Assembly: GCA_024763295.1 (NCBI GenBank)
Contig: JANTFU010000106.1
Span: forward strand, 1-7,511
Source: Anaerolineales bacterium
GTDB taxonomy: Bacteria > Chloroflexota > Anaerolineae > Anaerolineales > Villigracilaceae
Direction of reading: 5' to 3'
Length of the DNA: 7,511 bases
In this document: in pieces, positions 1-4,569 of the stretch
How positions within the stretch are numbered: the first letter of the stretch is position 1
Layout: each line of letters begins with the position of its first letter
The notes under the pieces: model-generated
Databases searched by the model: none
Seen by the model: the letters and a program-made list of their open reading frames with translations, nothing else
What the model was told of the DNA's origin: nothing
Made by a program: the position numbers and the translations under genes

Positions 1-631
1 TGCGGGACGCCGTCCACACACGGACTTGCCTGCCGCGCGTTTTTGGATGCTGGTTTACGCTTTCATCGCGCTGCTGATGCTTCTTGGTTTGGTGCTGCGA
101 GGCTTTGGCTATTTGTTTTATTTGGCGCTCCCCGGACTGGGAATTTTTGGCTGGTATCTCTACCTCGTCGGCAAACGGGATGAACGCAAACAAACCGGGC
201 TGGAGATTGTAGCCAGTGGCGTCTTGGCTTTAGCAGCGCCCGCAGCCTTATGGATTGGGCACGGGGGATACGATCCGCTTGGGTGGACACTCTGGCTCTT
301 GATCTGGTTTCAGTCGGCGGCATCCATTGTCCATGCGTATATGCGGCTTACGCATCGGAATCTAGCTGAAGTCCCGGAGCGCTCCGCACAATGGCAAATC
401 GGCAAACGGGCGCTGATGTATACATCCTTTAATCTGTTGGTCAGTATCCTGTTAGGGCTTTTTTCCATCCTACCGCATTTTCTTTTTCTGGCTTATTTCC
501 CCCAATGGCTCGAAACACTTTGGTGGACATTCCACCCTGCTGTCAAGGCAAAACCAACGTCCATTGGATTTAGACAATTGGCTGTTAGCAGTCTGTTCGT
601 CATTCTCTTTATCGTTTTCTGGAGTATCTGA
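1..631 (+). CDS. YwiC-like family integral membrane protein (5' end outside window)
   Basis: A hydrophobic protein whose frame is open to the left edge, so it is probably cut by the window; the first in-window starts are a TTG at 26 and an ATG at 47, neither preceded by a convincing ribosome binding site. Numbering from the TTG codon, likely membrane segments lie at residues 7-24, 27-48, 60-78, 86-106, 130-167 (probably two) and 184-201. The order 'ERKQTGLEI' then 'LALAAPAALWIG' then 'LWLLIWFQSAASIVHAY', and a final 'IGFRQL' before the last helix, resembles the bacterial YwiC-like family, from which the N-terminal 'EHGAW' part would be missing here. Family function is unknown, so only a membrane location can be stated. 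The stop codon overlaps the next gene's ATG by one base, suggesting co-translation. The family call is from recalled motif pattern and is moderately sure; a membrane protein is near certain. Confidence 0.75.
   Translation, partial: AGRRPHTDLPAARFWMLVYAFIALLMLLGLVLRGFGYLFYLALPGLGIFGWYLYLVGKRDERKQTGLEIVASGVLALAAPAALWIGHGGYDPLGWTLWLLIWFQSAASIVHAYMRLTHRNLAEVPERSAQWQIGKRALMYTSFNLLVSILLGLFSILPHFLFLAYFPQWLETLWWTFHPAVKAKPTSIGFRQLAVSSLFVILFIVFWSI
621..624 (+). promoter_or_regulatory. Ribosome binding site for the DUF2007 gene
   Basis: GGAG lies 6 bases before the ATG at 631, inside the last codons of the upstream membrane-protein gene. It supports the 631 start and a coupled TGATG stop/start junction. 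Confidence 0.7.
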
Positions 632-882
632 TGGATGATTTGAAATGGAAAATTTTAACAAAAGTGTATGATCGCGTAGAAGCTGAAATGATGAAGTCGG
701 CGCTGGACGCGCTGGAAATTCCGGTAGCGTTTGCGCAGGAGAGTGTGGGCGGGGTAATTCCTGTAAGCTTTGGCGCATTTGCCGAAATTCATCTTTTTGT
801 GCCAACAGAAAAATTCGCTGAAGCCAGCGCCTGGCTGGAAATGTACGAGAATGACCGCGTCGAAGTTGAGGAAGAAAATTAA
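631..882 (+). CDS. DUF2007-type putative signal transducing protein
   Basis: A small soluble protein of 83 aa. It has the layout of the DUF2007 / 'putative signal transducing protein' family: an N-terminal strand ('WKILTKVYDR'), a helix ('VEAEMMKSALDALEIP') with the typical EAE...L...GIP-like pattern, a short glycine-rich middle, a strand ('IHLFVP') and a C-terminal helix ('FAEASAWLEMYE'). The family is named from fold similarity to small ligand- or protein-binding domains (PII-like); no reaction is known and no catalytic residue is evident. The C-terminus is strongly acidic (VEVEEEN). Its start overlaps the stop of the membrane protein upstream by one base and has a good GGAG, so the two are probably co-expressed. 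No signal peptide or membrane segment is seen. Family call is fairly sure; its role is unknown. Confidence 0.8.
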   Translation: MDDLKWKILTKVYDRVEAEMMKSALDALEIPVAFAQESVGGVIPVSFGAFAEIHLFVPTEKFAEASAWLEMYENDRVEVEEEN

Positions 883-893
883 CCGCCAATCTT

Positions 894-932
894 CGCTAAT
901 CGTCACAAAAATTCGTCCTGATTAGCGGTTTT
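894..932 (+). terminator. Possible weak intrinsic terminator / intergenic hairpin
   Basis: CGCTAATC (894-901) and GATTAGCG (920-927) form a perfect 8-bp stem with an 18-base loop, followed by a short TTTT at 929-932. The long loop, AT-rich stem and short U tract make it a weak terminator at best. A competing pairing exists between AACCGC (881-886) and GCGGTT (925-930). It sits between the DUF2007 gene and the acyl-CoA dehydrogenase gene, which run in the same direction. Confidence 0.4.
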
Positions 933-941
933 AACAACGCC

Positions 942-948
942 AAAGGAG
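942..948 (+). promoter_or_regulatory. Ribosome binding site for acyl-CoA dehydrogenase
   Basis: AAAGGAG ends 6 bases before the ATG at 955. This near-consensus site fixes the start codon. Confidence 0.85.
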
Positions 949-954
949 AACAGC

Positions 955-2100
955 ATGAATTTCGATTTGACCGACGAACAAAAAATGTGGCAGAAAATCG
1001 TACACGATTTTGTAGCGGCTGAAGTGAAGCCGAAAGCACACGAAATTAGCGAAAGCGCTAGTTTCAACTGGGACGCTGTCCACAAAATGGCTGAACTCGG
1101 CATGTTAGGCATGATGGTCGAGGAAGAATATGGCGGCTCGAATGTCGGCACGATCAACATGGCGATTGCCATCGAGGAATTGGGCTGGGGCTGCGGCAGC
1201 ACTGCGCTCGCCATCGCCGCCCACACCGAACTGGGCTGCGCACCGCTCGCCAGATATGGCACGCACGAGCAGAAAAAGAAATTTCTTGAACCGGTTGCCA
1301 GCGGCGCGGGAAAATTAGCAGCGTTGGCATTAACGGAACCCAATGCAGGCTCCGACCTGCAAGGCATAAAAACCAAAGCGGAAAAAGATGGGGATGACTG
1401 GGTAATTAACGGCGCAAAAATGTGGATTACCAATCCAAGCGTGGCAGACTACATCATCACGCTGGCACGCTCGCGACCCGAGGCTGGGTCTCGTTCGATG
1501 AGCATGTTCATCGTCCCGACCGATGCGCCCGGGCTAACTATCCACCCGCCCGAAAAGAAGATGGGCTTGCACGCCTCCCAAACCCACGCGCTGACCTATG
1601 AAAACGTGCGCGTTCCTGCCGAAAATCTGCTCGGCGAGGAAGGCATGGGCTTGCATCAAACCCTCGAAACATTAGACGCGGGACGCATCAGCATCGGCTC
1701 GCTTTCGGTCGGTTTAGCGCAAGCCGCCTTTGAAGCCGCAGTCGATTACGCGAAAGAACGCCAAGCCTTCGGGAAGCCCATCGCCGCTCGCCAAGCCATT
1801 CAGTGGATGCTGGCAGATGCCGCCACCGAGATCGAAGCCGCGCGTCTGATGATGCGCCAAGCCGCTTGGCTGCACGAAAACGGACGTCCCTTTAGCCAAG
1901 CCGCCGCGATGGGCAAACTCTTCGCCACCGAAATGGCGGAACGCGTCGCGCGAAACGCCATCCAAATCCACGGCGGCTACGGCTACAGCCGCGAGTATCC
2001 CGTCGAGCGCATCTACAAAGATGCACGTCTGATGACCATCGGTGAAGGGACGAGCGAAATTCAGCGGCTAGTGATTGCTCGGAATATCTTAAAGGGCTAG
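955..2100 (+). CDS. Acyl-CoA dehydrogenase (FAD-dependent)
   Basis: A cytoplasmic flavoenzyme that makes the alpha,beta-double bond in an acyl-CoA thioester and passes electrons to electron-transfer flavoprotein, the first step of beta-oxidation or of branched-chain amino acid breakdown. At 381 aa it is the normal family length and begins with the usual 'MNFDLTDEQ'. Visible landmarks: N-terminal helical domain to about 120; the first family signature 'ALTEPNAGSD' at 125-134; flavin-contacting 'WITN' at 157-160; 'KMGLHASQTH' in the middle beta domain at 202-211; 'ERQAFGKPI' at 268-276; second signature 'QIHGGYGYSREYPVERIY' at 337-354. The catalytic base should be Glu364 in 'GEGTSE', placed as in short- and medium-chain enzymes. 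Chain length and substrate cannot be read from sequence. No ETF, thiolase or enoyl-CoA hydratase gene is nearby, so pathway is not given by context. It may be its own transcript, with a strong ribosome binding site and a terminator at 2300-2329. Confidence 0.95.
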   Translation: MNFDLTDEQKMWQKIVHDFVAAEVKPKAHEISESASFNWDAVHKMAELGMLGMMVEEEYGGSNVGTINMAIAIEELGWGCGSTALAIAAHTELGCAPLARYGTHEQKKKFLEPVASGAGKLAALALTEPNAGSDLQGIKTKAEKDGDDWVINGAKMWITNPSVADYIITLARSRPEAGSRSMSMFIVPTDAPGLTIHPPEKKMGLHASQTHALTYENVRVPAENLLGEEGMGLHQTLETLDAGRISIGSLSVGLAQAAFEAAVDYAKERQAFGKPIAARQAIQWMLADAATEIEAARLMMRQAAWLHENGRPFSQAAAMGKLFATEMAERVARNAIQIHGGYGYSREYPVERIYKDARLMTIGEGTSEIQRLVIARNILKG

Positions 2101-2299
2101 GGTTATTCCGTTTTCTCAACCCAAGATACTCGGTTTTTTGCTCAAGAACCAAGACATTTTTCTCGCCTTCAACATTTTTATCGCAGGAAATCATATTTGG
2201 AATGAAAAACCGAGTAGCTGTCCGCCATGTATGGCAAATCGCGAGCGAAACGATGTAAAACTCGCGCATCAGCGAAAAGCAAAAATGGCAACTTAAATG
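2101..2299. other. Non-coding convergent gap with nested repeats
   Basis: This AT-rich stretch holds no credible reading frame. It has a perfect 12-bp inverted repeat (TACTCGGTTTTT at 2127-2138 and AAAAACCGAGTA at 2205-2216). Between the arms lies a near-perfect 13-base direct repeat (ACATTTTTCTCGC at 2154-2166 and ACATTTTTATCGC at 2172-2184, one mismatch, period 18). After them come two small hairpins: GCCAT-GT-ATGGC at 2224-2235, and CGCGAG/CTCGCG at 2240-2245 and 2261-2266. What it does is unknown. The first arm, ending in T6, could also be a poor terminator for the dehydrogenase. Confidence 0.5.
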
Positions 2300-2329
2300 A
2301 AAAAAGAGTCTCAAACGAGACTCTTTTTT
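2300..2329. terminator. Bidirectional intrinsic terminator between convergent genes
   Basis: A GAGTCTC/GAGACTC stem (2306-2312 and 2317-2323) with loop AAAC is flanked by A6 (2300-2305) and T6 (2324-2329), so either strand yields a hairpin followed by a U tract. It lies between the ends of the acyl-CoA dehydrogenase (+) and the methyltransferase (-) and can serve both. Confidence 0.93.
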
Positions 2330-2351
2330 GTAACACGTCACGAATATCGCA

Positions 2352-2918
2352 TCACAACTTCTTTTTAACCACCACCCAAACGTTGAAATCTTCCGTATGA
2401 ACATCAATTTCGGCATTTTCAGAGGGGAAAAGTTTTGCGATTTTGTCGCCATTTAAAAAGTGACTGCGCATCAGCGCGAGCTTTTCAGCAATGGCGATCA
2501 AGACGACAGAAAACTTACGAATATCAGGCTCCTGAATAACAACGCGCCCGCCCGGCTTGATGACGCGAAAAAGTTCGCGCGCGGTTTGGGCTTGGTCAGC
2601 AACGTGATGCAGGGCATCGACCATCAAAACACAGTCGAAGAAATCATCGGCAAAGGGCAGGGTTTCGGTTAAAGAACGTGTGGGACGCAGATCGGCTTTG
2701 GTCGCCGCTTCACGCAGCATCCCCATCGAAATGTCCGATAACACCACCGAGCCAACATGCTCCTGTAAAAAGCCGGAGACGCGCCCCGTGCCGCCCCCCG
2801 CATCGAGCAGGCGGCAATTGGGGCTGGGATTGAGTTCGCGCAGCATAGATTCGATCGCTGCGGGCGGAATAACTTTTTCGTAGAGCGGGGCAAGGAGGTC
2901 AAAGTGGTCAAAGGGCAT
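2352..2918 (-). CDS. Class I SAM-dependent methyltransferase (Methyltransf_11 / UbiE-like)
   Basis: A 188-aa cytoplasmic methyltransferase with no membrane segment. The N-terminus 'FDLLAPLYEKVI' (residues 6-17) is typical of the small UbiE-like group. The SAM-binding motif I 'LLDAGGGTGRV' is at 37-47, and the acidic residue at the end of the second strand that normally contacts the ribose is Asp62 in 'LSDIS'. 'LPFADDFFDCVLMVDALHH' at 87-105 covers the post-II and motif IV region, and 'RVIKPGGRVVIQEP' at 118-131 is the motif before the C-terminal part. The C-terminal substrate region is short, so the acceptor cannot be predicted. The ATG at 2918 is supported by AGGA at 2926-2929, 7 bases upstream. 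It follows the ComEA-like gene by 53 bases on the same strand and could be transcribed with it or from its own promoter. The methyltransferase class is sure; the substrate is not known. Confidence 0.9.
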   Translation of the reverse strand: MPFDHFDLLAPLYEKVIPPAAIESMLRELNPSPNCRLLDAGGGTGRVSGFLQEHVGSVVLSDISMGMLREAATKADLRPTRSLTETLPFADDFFDCVLMVDALHHVADQAQTARELFRVIKPGGRVVIQEPDIRKFSVVLIAIAEKLALMRSHFLNGDKIAKLFPSENAEIDVHTEDFNVWVVVKKKL

Positions 2919-2925
2919 TTCTGTA

Positions 2926-2929
2926 TCCT
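2926..2929 (-). promoter_or_regulatory. Ribosome binding site for the methyltransferase
   Basis: On the minus strand AGGA stands 7 bases before the ATG at 2918, supporting that start. Confidence 0.65.
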
Positions 2930-2938
2930 GTTTTCATG

Positions 2939-2966
2939 TTCAGTGTTCGGTATTCGGTATTCAGTA
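2939..2966. repeat. Four tandem heptamers, TTCRGTR
   Basis: Four exact 7-base units lie end to end: TTCAGTG, TTCGGTA, TTCGGTA, TTCAGTA (minus-strand consensus TACYGAA or CACTGAA). They occupy nearly all of the gap between the ComEA-like stop (2972) and the methyltransferase ribosome binding site (2926-2929). The middle two are identical and the others differ by one or two transitions (A/G) only. Short tandem heptamers of this type resemble the dispersed short tandem repeats of some bacterial genomes such as cyanobacteria; that comparison is from memory. Confidence 0.85.
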
Positions 2967-2971
2967 GATGG

Positions 2972-3505
2972 TTAGCCGTCTACGGTGATCAAGTCGGCGA
3001 TGCGTTCATAGGTAGCGGGACCAATGCCCGGCACTTCGGTAATCTCGTCCGTGCGCTGAAAGTTGCCGTATTGACGGCGATAGTCAATAATGGCTTGCGC
3101 GGTGGAGGCGCCGATACCGGGCAACGTATCCAATTCATCAAGGCTTGCGGTATTGATGTTGACGCGGCTGGAACCCTGTCCACCAGCCGTGTAAAAATCG
3201 GCTTTGGGGATGACGAGCTTGGCGCCGTCTTGGACGATGGCTGCAAGGTTGATGCTTTCATCATCGGCAATTGGCAACAAACCGCCAGCCGCCGCAATCG
3301 CATCAGAAACACGGCTATTCTCGGGGAGTTGGTAAAGACCGGGTTCCACTACGGCACCGGTAATCTGCACAAAAACGGGAGCAGGGGTGGGCGGCGGGCG
3401 CAGCGATACCGCTTCCCCACTCGGTTGACGTGTTGTCAGCCAGAGCAATCCGGCTAAGAGCAGCCCCAGCAATAATCCTAGAAGCGTGTTGAGAATATCT
3501 TTCAT
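2972..3505 (-). CDS. comEA: ComEA-like DNA receptor: membrane anchor, SLBB domain, helix-hairpin-helix
   Basis: A 177-aa membrane-anchored DNA-binding protein. ComEA binds incoming double-stranded DNA outside the cell membrane during natural transformation and hands it to the ComEC channel. Visible parts in order: a hydrophobic N-terminal anchor at about 5-24 with no lipobox; a proline-rich linker 'RPPPTPAPV' at 36-44; an SLBB domain at about 45-101 ('ITGAVVEPGLYQLPENSRV', 'DAIAAAGG', 'INLAAIVQDG', 'LVIP'); a Gly/Ser linker; and a double helix-hairpin-helix at 114-175 with 'VNINTAS', 'LPGIG' at 128-132 and 'VPGIG' at 158-162. This is the full architecture of Gram-positive-type ComEA. The ATG follows the stop of the CPBP gene with no spacing (TAGATG) and lacks a clear ribosome binding site, so it probably depends on reinitiation. 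No comEC lies in the window. The domain call is sure; an actual role in DNA uptake is inferred from the family. Confidence 0.92.
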   Translation of the reverse strand: MKDILNTLLGLLLGLLLAGLLWLTTRQPSGEAVSLRPPPTPAPVFVQITGAVVEPGLYQLPENSRVSDAIAAAGGLLPIADDESINLAAIVQDGAKLVIPKADFYTAGGQGSSRVNINTASLDELDTLPGIGASTAQAIIDYRRQYGNFQRTDEITEVPGIGPATYERIADLITVDG

Positions 3506-4114
3506 CTAGCCAAGTATACCCGCGGCGAGCAAAATTGTCAGCGAACCGATGTACCAATGGATGAGAAAGGGATAGAGAAAGGAGCGCGTGCGCCACGCCA
3601 CCCAACCGAAGGCAAAGCCGCCAAAGATAGTCGAGAGGGTTTCGGCTTCGGGTTTGCCTGCGTGTGCCAGCGCAAAGGGAACAGCTTGCAGCCAAAGCGC
3701 TTCCGCGCCGAATTTGCGAGCGTAACCAAAAAGCAAAAAGCCGCGAAAAAGAAATTCCCAGCCGAAAAGATCGACAAAGGTATTCCACGGCAAGCCAGCA
3801 GCAAGATGTGCGTAATATTCCGACATGCTGCTATCTTTGCCGAGCAACCAGTAAAGAACGGGCGTCATCAGCAGAATGCCGCCAAGAGTCAGTTTGATGC
3901 CTTCACGCCAATCGCCGAGTTGGAAGCCGTATTTAGCGGGGTTTTCACGAAAGATGAAGATAACGCAGAAAAGGGGAATGAAAAGGTAGAGGATGGTGCG
4001 GTCAAGCAGTTTTGAAGACGTAAAGGTATGATATTTGTCGAGCAGCAAGAGCGTCGTGCTGAGGATGGTGAGGGTGGCGATTTTCCAGTCGAGGTTGAGT
4101 TTATCTGCTTTCAT
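3506..4114 (-). CDS. CPBP-family intramembrane metalloprotease-like protein
   Basis: A 202-aa membrane protein with hydrophobic segments at about 11-26, 39-55, 74-91, 105-132, 138-152, 160-172 and 178-201. It carries the three conserved blocks of the CPBP (Abi, PF02517) family. Block 1 is 'WEFLFRGFLLFG' at 119-130, matching the EExxxR motif but with Trp119 in place of the first Glu, keeping Glu120 and Arg124. Block 2 is 'FALAH' at 147-151, the FxxxH motif. Block 3 is 'PFLIHWYIG' at 182-190 with His186. Eukaryotic relatives (Rce1) cleave prenylated proteins; bacterial members act in bacteriocin self-immunity, signalling or unknown tasks. The WEF variant may belong to a subgroup that uses a single Glu. 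Its start overlaps the upstream gene's stop by one base (TGATG) and its stop directly abuts the ComEA-like start. No separate ribosome binding site is seen, so the three genes are probably one coupled unit. Substrate unknown. Confidence 0.87.
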   Translation of the reverse strand: MKADKLNLDWKIATLTILSTTLLLLDKYHTFTSSKLLDRTILYLFIPLFCVIFIFRENPAKYGFQLGDWREGIKLTLGGILLMTPVLYWLLGKDSSMSEYYAHLAAGLPWNTFVDLFGWEFLFRGFLLFGYARKFGAEALWLQAVPFALAHAGKPEAETLSTIFGGFAFGWVAWRTRSFLYPFLIHWYIGSLTILLAAGILG

Positions 4115-4518
4115 CAGTTTTTCTTATTGACCGAACACATTCGGAGCATCCAATTTTCAAGCGAACCAGCATCAAAGGGGGCTGTAACAAAGTCATGCAT
4201 TGGGCGAAAATAGACTTCGTCCATATATTTATAGCCGCTATTCTTGAATGTGTCGTTCGTGATAATCGTTAATGTTGGGATTTTATCTTTCAATAACGCA
4301 AAAACCCCTTTTCTGTTTTTATCTGCATCATCCATAGCCCAGTCAGAAATCATAATTACACCGCAAAAATCGTCGTTCTTGCTTATCGCATCAAGAGTAC
4401 CTTCATAAGAATACACAAATTCAAGAGATGCAATCGAACAATCATTTTCAACAAGATATTGTTGAAAATGCACACCCCAATTTTCAGGCATTGCAATAAT
4501 CACTCGTTTTAAGCGCAT
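4114..4518 (-). CDS. Hypothetical protein, possible degenerate receiver (pseudo-receiver) domain
   Basis: A 134-aa soluble protein I cannot assign firmly. Its alternating pattern matches a response-regulator receiver fold: strand 'RVIIAM' (5-10), helix, strand 'SLEFVYSY' (31-38), helix, strand 'GVIMISDWAM' (53-62), strand 'PTLTIITND' (81-89), and 'DFVTAPFDAGSLENWM' (109-124), which mimics the receiver 'D(Y/F)(L/V)TKPF' end. Asp59 sits where the phosphorylated Asp would be. The usual acidic pair after the first strand is absent ('MPENWG') and the conserved Lys is Ala113, so normal phosphotransfer is doubtful. No output domain follows. GC is about 36% against 55-60% in neighbouring genes, a sign of recent transfer. 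The ATG at 4518 touches the U tract of the ileS terminator and has no ribosome binding site; the ATG at 4491 (residue 10) is the alternative, though it would remove the first predicted strand. It overlaps the CPBP gene by one base. Coding status is likely; fold is tentative. Confidence 0.65.
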   Translation of the reverse strand: MRLKRVIIAMPENWGVHFQQYLVENDCSIASLEFVYSYEGTLDAISKNDDFCGVIMISDWAMDDADKNRKGVFALLKDKIPTLTIITNDTFKNSGYKYMDEVYFRPMHDFVTAPFDAGSLENWMLRMCSVNKKN

Positions 4519-4561
4519 AAAAAGAAAAAAGCCTTGCGAGAATTTAGAACTCTCGCAAGGC
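4519..4561 (-). terminator. Strong intrinsic terminator of the isoleucyl-tRNA synthetase gene
   Basis: GCCTTGCGAGA (4531-4541) and TCTCGCAAGGC (4551-4561) form a perfect 11-bp stem with a 9-base loop. On the minus strand it is followed by a U-rich tail (TTTTTTCTTTTT, 4530-4519). It begins 8 bases after the ileS stop codon. Its tail runs directly into the ATG of the next gene at 4518. Confidence 0.95.
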
Positions 4562-4569
4562 TACTAAAC

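Noticed and set aside
470..889. Minus-strand open frame of 139 codons opposite the YwiC-like and DUF2007 genes
   Set aside because: It is antisense to two better-supported genes and shows no domain pattern.
1892..2452. Minus-strand open frame of 186 codons across the dehydrogenase end, the gap and the methyltransferase end
   Set aside because: It crosses the bidirectional terminator and overlaps two well-supported genes; the translation is rich in Arg/Cys/Ser with no recognisable domain.
2939..2966. CRISPR-like array
   Set aside because: The units are 7 bases and directly contiguous with no spacers, so this is a simple tandem repeat.
2965..2982. TAGATGG/CCGTCTA hairpin over the ComEA-like stop codon as a terminator
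   Set aside because: The stem is only 7 bp with a wobble pair and no U tract follows on the minus strand.
2936..3457. Plus-strand open frame of 173 codons opposite the ComEA-like gene
   Set aside because: It lies antisense to a gene with clear SLBB and helix-hairpin-helix motifs; it has no ribosome binding site and begins in the heptamer repeat.
3557..4015. Plus-strand open frame of 152 codons opposite the CPBP gene
   Set aside because: Its lysine-rich, low-complexity translation is what an antisense of a hydrophobic membrane protein gives; the real motifs are on the minus strand.
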